Shown: positions 25,475 to 33,591, counted from the stretch's first letter. The stretch: DNA of 36,953 nucleotides from JAWUXM01 sp034111325 (GCA_034111325.1 JAWUXM010000026.1:1-36953), one strand, 5' to 3'. Program-made: numbers and translations. Notes: generated by a model from the sequence alone, not told the origin.

Positions 25475-26341
25475 CTATTCTCTTGTTTTATTTAAATAGA
25501 TTTTACAACAATCCTTTACTAAATTACGAATTTTTGCAATGAATAATGCACGTTCATTAACACCTAAAACCCCTCTTGCATCAAGCAAATTAAGCAAATG
25601 ACTTGCTTTTAAACATTGGTCATAAGCAGGTAGTGCTAAACATTTTTCCAACAAATAATTTGCTTCGGACTCCGCTTCGGAAAATTGCCTAAATAAAATA
25701 TCAGTATTGGCATGCTCAAGATTATAAGCAGAAAATTCCTGCTCAGCACGCAACGCAATGTCTTTATATTTTGTCCCTTTATTATCCCAATCTAAATCAA
25801 AAACACTTTCTTTGCCCTGAATATACATAGCCAAGCGCTCTAGACCATAGGTTATCTCGCCAGGGATAACTTTGCATTCTATACCGCCAATTTGCTGCAT
25901 ATAGGTAAATTGTGAAACTTCCATGCCATCAAGCCAAACCTCCCAACCAAGCCCAGAAGCGCCGATTGAAGGGTTTTCCCAATCATCCTCAACAAATCTG
26001 ATATCATGTTTTGCACTCTCTACACCAATTGCCTCTAAACTCTTCAGATAGAGCTCCTGTAGATTATCAGGTGATGGTTTAATAATTGTTTGAAATTGGT
26101 AATAACGCTGTAGGCGATTAGGGTTTAGACCATAACGTCCATCAGTCGGCCTTCTTGAAGATTGCACATAGCAAGCGCTCCAATTTTCATCAGCAAGCGC
26201 GCGCAAAGCAGTCGCTGGATGAAGCGTCCCCGCACCAACTTCAACATCATAGGCTTGCAGAAATGTACAATCATTCGCCACCCAGAAATTGGTCAGATTT
26301 AGGATTATATCTTGAAATGATTTATTCTTAACGGGTTTCAT
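25475..26341 (-). CDS. glyQ: Glycyl-tRNA synthetase alpha subunit
   Basis: GlyQ is the catalytic subunit that activates glycine and pairs with GlyS. The 288-residue protein carries the very conserved strings S-F-Q-D-I-I-L-N-L, G-C-T or its local equivalent N-D-C-T-F-L-Q-A-Y-D-V-E-V-G-A-G-T, P-A-T-x-L-R-A-L, and S-R-R-P-T-D-G-R-Y-G-x-N-P-N-R-L-Q. The ATG at 26341 is preferred over a TTG at 26353 because it gives the family's usual N-terminus. A promoter fits at 26371-26398. It is first in a glyQ-panD-glyS operon. Confidence 0.96.
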   Translation of the reverse strand: MKPVKNKSFQDIILNLTNFWVANDCTFLQAYDVEVGAGTLHPATALRALADENWSACYVQSSRRPTDGRYGLNPNRLQRYYQFQTIIKPSPDNLQELYLKSLEAIGVESAKHDIRFVEDDWENPSIGASGLGWEVWLDGMEVSQFTYMQQIGGIECKVIPGEITYGLERLAMYIQGKESVFDLDWDNKGTKYKDIALRAEQEFSAYNLEHANTDILFRQFSEAESEANYLLEKCLALPAYDQCLKASHLLNLLDARGVLGVNERALFIAKIRNLVKDCCKIYLNKTRE

Positions 26342-26370
26342 TGCGACTCTCAAAGTGAAAAACTTCGCGC

Positions 26371-26398
26371 ATGATAATTTTTCCTACTCTTTTGTCAA
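26371..26398 (-). promoter_or_regulatory. Promoter for glyQ-panD-glyS
   Basis: On the minus strand a consensus TTGACA (26393-26398), a 16-base spacer, and TATCAT (26371-26376). Transcription would begin near 26364, about 22 bases before the chosen glyQ ATG. Confidence 0.6.
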
Positions 26399-26417
26399 AG
26401 TAAAAGCTTACTTGCGA

Positions 26418-26855
26418 TTATGGACCTGACAAACCTCTACCCGGGTTCGCTCTAGAACTGCCTGCAGAGTGATCAACATTACCATTACTACCATTAAAAA
26501 TAATCTCTTGGATATACTTAGCTAAAGGACCCTTAGCAACTCTCTCCTCAATCCTTTCAGCTAACCCCATTCCTTTTTCTACCTTGGTAAACAGATCATC
26601 CCTTTCCTTACCAATACCCATAAGAGCAGCTAATCCTGAAACTAATGCCGCACCAATTATGAAAACAAAAGATGCAACAGCAAGTAATACCACTCCGACC
26701 ATAGCAAGTGCTACAGCAGGTAAAAACAATATTGCTTTTACTGCCTTAACAGCAATAGAATCCGGCTCTTTTGGAGACACACTAGGCTGTGGCGCCACAT
26801 TAAGAGGCCGTGCTGCTGGCTGTGTCGTTTCTGTTGTTCTGTTACTAACTCTCAT
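26418..26855 (-). CDS. Small membrane protein of unknown function with disordered ends
   Basis: A 145-residue protein that I do not recognise. Residues about 1-35 are Thr/Pro/Ala-rich and probably disordered. Residues about 38-82 form one long or two short hydrophobic segments rich in Ala, Val and Leu (F-L-P-A-V-A-L-A, then V-L-L-A-V-A and F-I-I-G-A-A). A charged amphipathic helix follows (about 86-118), then a Gly/Ser/Asn-rich tail. There is no typical signal peptide. The ATG at 26855 is used; a TTG directly before it is in frame. A good promoter lies at 26890-26918. It is encoded alone between the glyQ promoter and the divergent transketolase operon. The layout (flexible ends around a hairpin of two helices) resembles membrane-inserted effectors only in a general way. 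Confidence 0.65.
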   Translation of the reverse strand: MRVSNRTTETTQPAARPLNVAPQPSVSPKEPDSIAVKAVKAILFLPAVALAMVGVVLLAVASFVFIIGAALVSGLAALMGIGKERDDLFTKVEKGMGLAERIEERVAKGPLAKYIQEIIFNGSNGNVDHSAGSSRANPGRGLSGP

Positions 26856-26889
26856 CAATCAAATTTTTTAATTAACTTACATACTGCTC

Positions 26890-26918
26890 ATTATAACATA
26901 ATTTTAGCATCCACACAA
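26890..26918 (-). promoter_or_regulatory. Promoter for the small membrane protein gene
   Basis: On the minus strand TTGTGT (26913-26918), 17 bases, then a consensus TATAAT (26890-26895). The predicted start near 26883 leaves a leader of about 28 bases. The -35 and spacing are the same as at the ankyrin gene. Confidence 0.65.
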
Positions 26919-26951
26919 GCATAAAGAGGCAGTTTAAGTATCTTTAAGGCT

Positions 26952-26980
26952 TTGACAATAAAGTTAGCGGCTAATATGTT
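26952..26980 (+). promoter_or_regulatory. Promoter for the tkt-gap-pgk operon
   Basis: A perfect TTGACA (26952-26957), 17 bases, then TATGTT (26975-26980). The predicted start is near 26987, about 30 bases before the tkt ATG. It is the only clear promoter in front of the four-gene operon. Confidence 0.65.
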
Positions 26981-27016
26981 TCCTCATACTATAAAATATG
27001 GATTATTGAAAGCACA

Positions 27017-28999
27017 ATGACAGAAAACTTACGTAATCTTGCGAATGCAATTCGCGCTTTATCTATGGATGGCGTTGAGAAAGCAAATTCCGGCCATCCA
27101 GGAATGCCACTTGGCATGGCTGATGTTGCCACTGTCTTATTCAGCAAATTCCTCAAATTTGATTCTAAAAACCCTCATTGGGCTGATCGTGATCGTTTTA
27201 TTCTTTCCGCTGGTCATGGCTCCATGCTGCTTTACTCTCTGCTTTATTTAACAGGCTATGAGGATATATCGCTGGATGATTTAAAGAATTTCCGTCAATT
27301 ACACTCCAAAACCGCTGGTCACCCTGAATATGGCTATTTAGCGGGGATTGAAACAACAACTGGGCCATTAGGACAAGGCTTGGCAAACGCTGTTGGTATG
27401 GCGTTAGGTGAGAAGATTTTAGCAGCAAAATTCAACAAAGATATTGTTGATCATTACACATACACAATAGCTGGCGATGGCTGCCTTATGGAAGGAATCA
27501 GCCATGAAGCTATCTCTTTTGCTGGTCATAATAAATTAGGCAAATTAATTGTTCTATTTGATGACAACAACATCAGTATTGATGGCGATACTTCGCTCTC
27601 AGTCTCTGATAATCAGCTCATGCGTTTTGAGGCTTCAAACTGGCACACACAGGAAATTGATGGACATGATTACGCCGCAATTGAACAAGCAATCGCTAAC
27701 GCCAAAAAATCCGACAAACCTTCTTTAATAGCCTGCAAAACTACAATTGCTTTCGGTTCGCCAAATAAGTCTGGCAGCGAAGCATCGCACGGCTCGCCAC
27801 TTGGAAAAGACGAAATCATCGCTACTAAGAAAAACCTTGGCTGGGATTATGGCGAGTTTGAAATTCCTGAAGATATTTTGGCAGAATGGCGCAAAATCGG
27901 CGCACAAAACACTGCTCAGTTAAATGATTGGCAAACACGCCTAGAAGCTCAGCCAAGCGACGTGAACAATGAATTTGAGCGCCTAATGTCTGGCGCATTA
28001 CCAAAAAATTGGAAAAATGCTATTGATGAATTAAAAGATCAATTAATCAGCGACAAACCAAATTACGCCACTCGCAAATCTTCTGGTATAGTTTTAGAAA
28101 CTTTAGCTAGCGCAATTCCTGAATTACTTGGCGGTTCGGCTGATTTGAGCGGCTCTAACTGCACAAAAACCAAAAATTCAACGCCAATTTCGCCAGATAA
28201 TGCAAATGGTAACTACATCTATTATGGCGTAAGAGAACATGCTATGGCGGCAATTATGAATGGTTTGGCGCTACATAAACCTTTCATTCCTTATGGCGGA
28301 ACTTTCCTTGTTTTTTCTGATTATTGCCGCCCAGCAATTCGTCTCTCAGCCTTGATGAAACAAAAAGTCGCTTATGTTATGACGCATGATTCAATCGGTC
28401 TTGGCGAAGATGGCCCAACGCATCAACCAGTTGAACATCTCGCTGCTTTGCGCTCTATCCCGAACCTTCATGTTTTTCGCCCAGCGGATGCATATGAAAC
28501 AGCAGAGTGCTGGGAAATTGCTATGGAATTACAAGCACCAACCCTTTTTTCCTTAACTAGGCAAAATCTCCCTGCTTTAACGAAGCAAAAGCCTGCCGTA
28601 AGTAATTCAGGCAAAGGCGCCTATATAGTTTCAAAAGAAGATGGCGAATTAAAAGCGGTGATTTTAGCAACTGGTTCAGAAGTACATATTGCTATTGAAG
28701 CACAAAAAATCTTGGCAGAACAGAATATATTTGTCAGAGTGGTTTCGGTTCCGTGTTTTGAATTATTTGACCAACAAAATGATAGCTATAAACAAGAAAC
28801 CTTAGGCAATGAAAATGTCCTGAGAGTTGGCGTTGAAGCAGCGATTGAACTTGGTTGGCACAAATATATCGGCAAAGATGGAATTTTTATCGGCATGGAG
28901 GGTTTTGGAGCTTCCGCCCCTGCTGACAAACTTTATGAACTCTACGGCATTACAAGCTCCAATATTGCGAATCAAATAATTAAAAAAGTAGGACAATGA
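27017..28999 (+). CDS. tkt: Transketolase
   Basis: Transketolase moves two-carbon units between sugar phosphates in the non-oxidative pentose phosphate pathway, using thiamine diphosphate and a divalent metal. The 660-residue protein has the full domain set. The N-terminal ThDP domain has S-G-H-P-G-M-P-L-G, H-x-x-x-x-G-P-L-G-Q-G-L and the metal/ThDP motif G-D-G-C-L-M-E-G-I-S. The central Pyr domain has G-V-R-E-H-A-M and G-L-G-E-D-G-P-T-H-Q-P-V-E-H. A C-terminal domain completes it with G-S-E-V. Its stop overlaps the next start by 4 bases (ATGA). It leads an operon with an IalB-like gene, gap and pgk, giving a lower-glycolysis/pentose-phosphate unit. Confidence 0.97.
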   Translation: MTENLRNLANAIRALSMDGVEKANSGHPGMPLGMADVATVLFSKFLKFDSKNPHWADRDRFILSAGHGSMLLYSLLYLTGYEDISLDDLKNFRQLHSKTAGHPEYGYLAGIETTTGPLGQGLANAVGMALGEKILAAKFNKDIVDHYTYTIAGDGCLMEGISHEAISFAGHNKLGKLIVLFDDNNISIDGDTSLSVSDNQLMRFEASNWHTQEIDGHDYAAIEQAIANAKKSDKPSLIACKTTIAFGSPNKSGSEASHGSPLGKDEIIATKKNLGWDYGEFEIPEDILAEWRKIGAQNTAQLNDWQTRLEAQPSDVNNEFERLMSGALPKNWKNAIDELKDQLISDKPNYATRKSSGIVLETLASAIPELLGGSADLSGSNCTKTKNSTPISPDNANGNYIYYGVREHAMAAIMNGLALHKPFIPYGGTFLVFSDYCRPAIRLSALMKQKVAYVMTHDSIGLGEDGPTHQPVEHLAALRSIPNLHVFRPADAYETAECWEIAMELQAPTLFSLTRQNLPALTKQKPAVSNSGKGAYIVSKEDGELKAVILATGSEVHIAIEAQKILAEQNIFVRVVSVPCFELFDQQNDSYKQETLGNENVLRVGVEAAIELGWHKYIGKDGIFIGMEGFGASAPADKLYELYGITSSNIANQIIKKVGQ

Positions 29000-29472
29000 A
29001 AAATCTAATCGCCATATTACTCTGCACTGTTTTTTTCTCATCAAATCTTTTTGCTGCCAATCAACAAGGCAAATATGTTGAATATAACCAATCATTTGGT
29101 GAATGGCTGGTTTCTTGCAAACAAGAAGTTGAGACTAAAGTCAGCGATTGCTTCATCGGCACGCCTTTTGTTGACAAAGCCGGACGTGGTGCAATTATCT
29201 TCACTAAATATTACCTCGCAGTTGCCCATAATGAATTAAACCTCAGTACTGGCATATCCTTCAAAATCAATGATAAGGCTGATATTGACTCTTATATGAA
29301 TACTGGTGTGAGCGTCTTCTTCAAAAATGATGACCGTAAATTACTCACTGAACAAATGAGCCAAGGCACTGAGCTATTGATTAAAATTCAAGATCAGGAG
29401 CCTACTAAGAAACCATTAAAAGGTTTCAAAGAAGCTGCAGAATATTATAACAAGCAAACCCAAACAAAATAG
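28996..29472 (+). CDS. Secreted IalB-like (invasion-associated locus B) protein
   Basis: A 158-residue protein with a clear Sec signal peptide (hydrophobic core 4-18, cleavage likely after F-A at 19-20). The mature part begins with a F-G-E-W-L-V-S-C pattern and Cys41...Cys52. This matches the start of alphaproteobacterial IalB-family proteins, which have F-G-x-W-x-x-x-C followed by a second Cys. The second Cys pair normally found near the C-terminus of the family is absent, and the C-terminal 20 residues are Lys/Gln-rich, so the family call is moderate. Family members are periplasmic; Bartonella IalB is linked to red-cell invasion. It overlaps tkt by 4 bases and ends 4 bases before gap, an unexpected place for a secreted protein. 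Confidence 0.6.
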   Translation: MKNLIAILLCTVFFSSNLFAANQQGKYVEYNQSFGEWLVSCKQEVETKVSDCFIGTPFVDKAGRGAIIFTKYYLAVAHNELNLSTGISFKINDKADIDSYMNTGVSVFFKNDDRKLLTEQMSQGTELLIKIQDQEPTKKPLKGFKEAAEYYNKQTQTK

Positions 29473-29476
29473 AAAG

Positions 29477-30490
29477 ATGACGGTAAAAGTAGGAATTAAC
29501 GGCTTAGGTAGAATCGGAAGATGTATTTTTAGAGCCATTTCTGAACTTGGCTATGATGATGTATCACTAGTCGCAGTTAATGGACCTGCGCCAATTGAAA
29601 CGCATTTGCACCTTTTAAAATATGATTCCATACATGGACGATTTAACCAAGACCTCACTATTGCTGATGATAATAGTTTTAAATTAAACGGTAAAAACAT
29701 CAAACTCTTCAGAGAGCGTGACCCAAAAAATATCCCTTGGGGGAAGTTAGGAGTTGATATTGTTTTTGAATGTACTGGCATTTTTAACGATAAAGAATCC
29801 GCCTCGGCACATATTGCCGCGGGCGCTAAAAAAGTTATCATTTCTGCACCTGCAAAGGATGATGAAACACCGACAATCGTCTATGGAGTAAATCATAATA
29901 TCTTAGCAAAAACTGACGATGTGATTTCCATTGGCTCCTGCACAACCAACTGCTTAGCACCAGTTGCCAAAGCTTTAGACGAAAAACTCAAAATCGTAAA
30001 CGGATTCGTCACAACCATCCACTCATATACTAACGACCAAAACATCATTGACGGCTCACATAAAAATATGCGCCGTGCTCGCGCGGCTGGCCTATCTATG
30101 ATCCCGACTTCCACTGGCGCTGCAAAAGCAATAGGCAAAGTTATTCCACATTTAAACGGCAAACTTGATGGCGTTGCAGTACGCGTCCCTACGGCCAATG
30201 TTTCAATGATTGATTTTTGCTTCACCAGCGAAAAACAAACTAGTGTCGAGGAAGTAAATTCTATTATCAAAGCAATGAGCGAAGGCGAAATGCAAGGTGT
30301 ACTGAAATATGACACCGAGGAATTAGTATCCATTGATTATAATCACTCAACCCATAGCTCAATTTTTGATTCAACTGGCACAAAAGTCTTAGGTGGTGAT
30401 TTTATACGTGTTTCGGCTTGGTATGACAATGAATGGGCATTTTCTAACCGCATGATCGATGTCGCCATCCTAATGAACAAAATGCTGTAA
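29477..30490 (+). CDS. gap: Glyceraldehyde-3-phosphate dehydrogenase
   Basis: GAPDH interconverts glyceraldehyde 3-phosphate and 1,3-bisphosphoglycerate with a pyridine nucleotide. The 337-residue protein has the Rossmann motif G-I-N-G-L-G-R-I-G-R (6-15) and the catalytic Cys155 in S-C-T-T-N-C-L-A-P with His182. It also has H-R-x-x-R-A-A-x-x-x-x-x-P-T-S-T-G-A-type residues (here R-R-A-R-A-A-G...P-T-S-T-G-A-A) and W-Y-D-N-E-W near the end. The residue after strand beta-2 that is usually Asp (V-N-D) is Gly36 here (V-N-G-P-A), which could relax NAD over NADP preference. It is 4 bases after the IalB-like gene and 1 base before pgk. Confidence 0.97.
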   Translation: MTVKVGINGLGRIGRCIFRAISELGYDDVSLVAVNGPAPIETHLHLLKYDSIHGRFNQDLTIADDNSFKLNGKNIKLFRERDPKNIPWGKLGVDIVFECTGIFNDKESASAHIAAGAKKVIISAPAKDDETPTIVYGVNHNILAKTDDVISIGSCTTNCLAPVAKALDEKLKIVNGFVTTIHSYTNDQNIIDGSHKNMRRARAAGLSMIPTSTGAAKAIGKVIPHLNGKLDGVAVRVPTANVSMIDFCFTSEKQTSVEEVNSIIKAMSEGEMQGVLKYDTEELVSIDYNHSTHSSIFDSTGTKVLGGDFIRVSAWYDNEWAFSNRMIDVAILMNKML

Positions 30491-30491
30491 T

Positions 30492-31694
30492 ATGCAAGGA
30501 GTCAAATTTCTCAAAGATTTTCATTTTAAAGGCAAAAAAGTCTTACTACGTGTCGACCTGAACGTGCCTATTATGCGCGGCAAAATCACTGATTCAGAAC
30601 GCATTGTACGCATCATACCAACAATCAAATATCTACAAAAGAAAGGCGCCCGCATTGTCCTCCTGTCCCATTTTGGCCGCCCAAATGGTCATTTTGACCT
30701 AAGCATGTCCTTAGCACCATTAGTAGATACACTAAATAACTTCCTCCCTAAAAGCGATATCCACTTTGCTATTGATTGTGTTGGCGCCAAAGCAGCAGAG
30801 ACGGTTAACAGCCTAAAGAATGGTGAAATTGCCCTCCTTGAAAATTTACGTTTTTATCAAGAGGAAGAAAATAACAATCAAGAATTTGCTAAAGAATTGA
30901 GCGATTTAGGAGACATCTACATCAACGATACTTTCTCTTGCTCACACCGCAAACACGCCTCTATCATTGGCATTCCACAGTTTTTACCAAGTGGCATGGG
31001 TTTACTTTTTCAAGAGGAAATTGAAAATTTAGAAAAAACTTTAACTGCGCCGAAAAAACCTATTGCTTCTATTATCGGTGGTTCAAAAGTATCAACGAAA
31101 TTAGACTTGATCTATTCCTTAATTGAAAAGTCACAATTTATCATAATTGGCGGCGGAATGGCGAATACATTCCTCAAAGCACAAAAACATGAGATCGGCA
31201 AATCAATTTATGAAAAAGATTTATTAAAAGAAGCCAAAAAGATTCTCGACAAAGCTAAAGAAAAAAATTGTGAAATTATATTACCAAGTGATGCAATTAT
31301 ATCACCTGCACTAGAAAATGCAGATTGCGAAGTTATAACCATAAACGCAATGCCTAAAGATCAGATGATCCTTGATATAGGTCCTGATAGCTGCGACCTA
31401 ATAAATCGTACATTAGAGAGCTGCGAAACTATTATTTGGAACGGACCCTTAGGTGCTTTTGAATATCGCCCATTTAACGTTGGCACTGAAAGCGTAGCAC
31501 GTAAAGTTGCTGGTCTAACAAAGGAAAAAGGGTTAGTTTCAGTTGCGGGTGGTGGTGATATTGTTTGCGCCCTGAAGGATAGCGGACTGAAAAACTCTTT
31601 CACCTACCTCTCAACGGCAGGCGGTGCATTTTTAGAATGGATTAAAGGCAAGGAACTCCCAGGCATTGCGGCGCTGAGACTAACAAAACCCTAA
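30492..31694 (+). CDS. pgk: Phosphoglycerate kinase
   Basis: Pgk transfers phosphate between 1,3-bisphosphoglycerate and ADP, the step after GAPDH. The 400-residue protein has the two-lobe family motifs: L-L-R-V-D-L-N-V-P near residue 18, L-L-S-H-F-G-R-P, L-L-E-N-L-R-F, I-I-G-G-S-K-V-S-T-K in the hinge, G-G-G-M-A-N-T-F-L, W-N-G-P-L-G-A-F-E, and the nucleotide loop G-G-D with S-T-A-G-G-A-F-L-E. Length is typical. It is the last gene of the tkt operon, starting 1 base after gap. Its stop overlaps the end of a facing small ORF by 4 bases, so no terminator fits directly behind it. Confidence 0.97.
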   Translation: MQGVKFLKDFHFKGKKVLLRVDLNVPIMRGKITDSERIVRIIPTIKYLQKKGARIVLLSHFGRPNGHFDLSMSLAPLVDTLNNFLPKSDIHFAIDCVGAKAAETVNSLKNGEIALLENLRFYQEEENNNQEFAKELSDLGDIYINDTFSCSHRKHASIIGIPQFLPSGMGLLFQEEIENLEKTLTAPKKPIASIIGGSKVSTKLDLIYSLIEKSQFIIIGGGMANTFLKAQKHEIGKSIYEKDLLKEAKKILDKAKEKNCEIILPSDAIISPALENADCEVITINAMPKDQMILDIGPDSCDLINRTLESCETIIWNGPLGAFEYRPFNVGTESVARKVAGLTKEKGLVSVAGGGDIVCALKDSGLKNSFTYLSTAGGAFLEWIKGKELPGIAALRLTKP

Positions 31695-31918
31695 GCAATC
31701 CGATCTTGTTTCTGATTCGGCGAGGGTCTATGTAAAGAAAGTTTAATTATGCAGTTATTTTGTAAAGATTGCACGTCTGATTCACATTTTTTGACTTGAT
31801 CTAATAAAGAACGTAGATTCTCTCTGCTACCATTAGGTACATACTCCATCCCCTTAGAAACAATATCTATTTCTCTGCTAATTTCTTGCACTTTGTCGTG
31901 AAGCTCTTCGATTGTCAT
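31691..31918 (-). CDS. Small hypothetical protein, helical
   Basis: A 75-residue protein with no family I recognise. Residues 1-55 have the charge and Leu/Ile/Val spacing of one or two amphipathic helices or a short coiled coil (I-E-E-L-H-D-K-V-Q-E-I, then L-R-S-L-L-D-Q-V-K-K-C). The last 20 are basic and polar. The stop overlaps the pgk stop region by 4 bases, tail to tail. The ATG at 31918 has an AT-only upstream region without a clear ribosome site, so it could be spurious; the amino-acid composition favours a real gene. Confidence 0.5.
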   Translation of the reverse strand: MTIEELHDKVQEISREIDIVSKGMEYVPNGSRENLRSLLDQVKKCESDVQSLQNNCIIKLSLHRPSPNQKQDRIA

Positions 31919-31999
31919 AATAATAATAAATATTTAGTTAATTAGTAACCATTCTCACAATGCAACTTATAGTGATATAAAAAAACTAGTCAACAGAAA

Positions 32000-32034
32000 G
32001 TCTATGAAATAGACCATTTATTTTGCCAATAAAT
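32000..32034. promoter_or_regulatory. Two adjacent perfect palindromes upstream of the XRE gene
   Basis: GTCTAT-GAA-ATAGAC (32000-32014) is followed one base later by ATTTATT-TTGCC-AATAAAT (32016-32034). Both are perfect inverted repeats, and the second ends 8 bases before the -35 of the XRE gene's promoter candidate. XRE regulators commonly bind such short palindromes in their own promoters, so this is a candidate operator. Confidence 0.4.
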
Positions 32035-32041
32035 TTTTAAG

Positions 32042-32070
32042 TTGCACAATTTAGCCAGTCGATATAAAAT
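32042..32070 (+). promoter_or_regulatory. Promoter for the XRE regulator
   Basis: TTGCAC (32042-32047), 17 bases, then TAAAAT (32065-32070); an overlapping TATAAA two bases earlier is an alternative -10. The predicted start near 32077 is 22 bases before the ATG at 32099. Confidence 0.55.
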
Positions 32071-32098
32071 TCGGCTGTTTACCATTATAAATGACATC

Positions 32099-32548
32099 AT
32101 GAACAGCATACAAAACAATCTCAAAAGCAAACTCAAAGAGCTTCATATCAGCGCTGCTGAGCTTTCACGCAGATCTGGCGTTCACCATAGCTCAATCAAA
32201 AACATCATCTACGGTAAAGTTGAACAACCACGCAAAGTAATACTTTCACGTATTAGTAATGCACTAGGTGTCCCGCCGGAAGATTTACTATTTGAAAGAA
32301 CAATCCACAAGGTTGCAAACGATCAAAGTCAAGATCAAACATATCCACAAGCAATCGATGTAATGCAACGAACCCTTAAGCAACATCACATAGAGCTAGA
32401 TACTAGAAGCTTAAAGGAGCATATTAATCAGCTGTATTTTTATGCAAAATTAAGAAAAATGGAAGATACAAGCATTAACCATATTTCTACAGAGACAGCA
32501 GAACTAGTCATCCAACTATTCCACGAAATACAATCAAACTCTCAATAG
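32099..32548 (+). CDS. XRE-family helix-turn-helix regulator
   Basis: A 149-residue protein. Residues about 8-65 are a Cro/CI-type HTH: L-K-S-K-L-K-E-L, then S-A-A-E-L-S-R-R-S-G-V-H-H-S-S-I-K-N-I as helices 2 and 3, then S-R-I-S-N-A-L-G-V-P-P-E-D-L-L. The C-terminal half is mostly helical with no recognised ligand domain and may dimerise. The ATG at 32099 is used; the frame stays open to a TTG at 32042, but that start would coincide with the promoter -35 and adds residues that do not belong to the domain. Two small palindromes lie upstream. Its neighbours on the same and opposite strands are a TAXI binding protein and a sensor-like protein, which it might regulate. Confidence 0.85.
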   Translation: MNSIQNNLKSKLKELHISAAELSRRSGVHHSSIKNIIYGKVEQPRKVILSRISNALGVPPEDLLFERTIHKVANDQSQDQTYPQAIDVMQRTLKQHHIELDTRSLKEHINQLYFYAKLRKMEDTSINHISTETAELVIQLFHEIQSNSQ

Positions 32549-32561
32549 CCCTAAGCGTTTA

Positions 32562-33542
32562 CTATTTAAGACTCTGCAGCAAAATCTTCTCTTGATAAAA
32601 TCTTACTGCCCCTTTATGCACAGGCGCAACCCCACCAACACGCAGAACATTTAAAGGGTTTGTACCCCTCAAAGCTGGAGACTTCTCTATTACTTCATCA
32701 AAATTATTAAAGAATATTTTTGTAAAGTTATAAACCACTTCTTCATCTAAATCACTCGAAGCTGACAATACCAGCTGAGCACCAAACGTGTTAACATCCT
32801 TCTTCTGCTGTAGATATGTATTTTTTGGTAAAGTAGTATATACAAAATAATGAGATAAACCAAGATGCTGTTCAACCTCTCTTGCAGAAAAGCTCACTAG
32901 CTCTGTATCAGAACTTTCCAGAACATTTGCGAAAGCCTTGTTAGGATGACCAACAAGATATATCGCCGCATCTATTTTATCATTTAAAAACAAATCCCTT
33001 AACTCACTTATTTCAGATGCAAAAGTGTTTTTAAAAAAACCTAAAGTAAGACTATTCTTCTTTAACATATTATCAAAGAGCACCCTACTCCCTGACCCAG
33101 CATTAGGTATATTTACACGCTTGCCCTGTAGATCAAAAAAGCTTTTTATATTAAGGTCTTTTCTGGCAATGATGGTAAAATATTCTTTATGCAGGCCAAA
33201 CAATGTTCTTAATTTATCATTCCTTGAATCTGTGGAAGTACCATAAAAACTATTATATTGCATACTTGGCTTGACTGCCCCCATGTCAAATTTGCTACTG
33301 CTAAGACCATCAAGATTCTCTTTAGAACCTCCTGTTGGAAATACATTACAAGATGAGTTTGGCAATTTATTATATTTATGAAAAACTTGACAAATACCGC
33401 TAACAAGAGGGTATGCTAATGCTTCTTTACTACCAGTGCCAATATTAATTGGCTTTGCATTCAGTTGCACAGAGAACAACACAGAAAACAACACAGAAAA
33501 CAAAATAAGAAAAATTCGTATAATCATTGATTTACAGATCAT
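32562..33542 (-). CDS. TAXI-family TRAP transporter solute-binding protein
   Basis: A 326-residue periplasmic binding protein with a signal peptide (hydrophobic core about 7-25, cleavage likely after L-N-A at 27-29). The mature start K-P-I-N-I-G-T-G-S...Y-P is the TAXI hallmark. Later come P-T-G-G-S-K-E-N-L, a F-D-L-Q-G-K-R-V-N-I-P-N-A-G-S-G-S-R segment and the closing G-V-A-P-V-H-K-G-A-V-R-F-Y. TAXI proteins feed fused TRAP membrane subunits or act in signalling; no TRAP permease is nearby. I use the ATG at 33542; a TTG at 33560 and an ATG at 33527 are alternatives. The signal peptide is encoded partly by a 12-base tandem repeat. It is divergent from the sensor gene, with only 49 bases between the starts. 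Confidence 0.88.
   Translation of the reverse strand: MICKSMIIRIFLILFSVLFSVLFSVQLNAKPINIGTGSKEALAYPLVSGICQVFHKYNKLPNSSCNVFPTGGSKENLDGLSSSKFDMGAVKPSMQYNSFYGTSTDSRNDKLRTLFGLHKEYFTIIARKDLNIKSFFDLQGKRVNIPNAGSGSRVLFDNMLKKNSLTLGFFKNTFASEISELRDLFLNDKIDAAIYLVGHPNKAFANVLESSDTELVSFSAREVEQHLGLSHYFVYTTLPKNTYLQQKKDVNTFGAQLVLSASSDLDEEVVYNFTKIFFNNFDEVIEKSPALRGTNPLNVLRVGGVAPVHKGAVRFYQEKILLQSLK
33469..33504 (-). repeat. 12-base tandem repeat (3 copies) in the TAXI signal peptide
   Basis: Three consecutive copies of a 12-base unit (plus strand ACAGARAACAAC with one or two changes) encode repeated F-S-V-L in the hydrophobic core. Changes in copy number would keep the frame and lengthen or shorten the core by four residues. 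Confidence 0.75.
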
Positions 33543-33591
33543 AATATTTATATTACTCAATTAAAACTAGAAACTATCTTTAAGTCAATAT

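Noticed and set aside
33543..33591. Promoters in the TAXI-sensor gap
   Set aside because: The 49 bases are uniformly AT-rich; several weak -10-like strings occur, but none has a good -35 at 16-18 bases.
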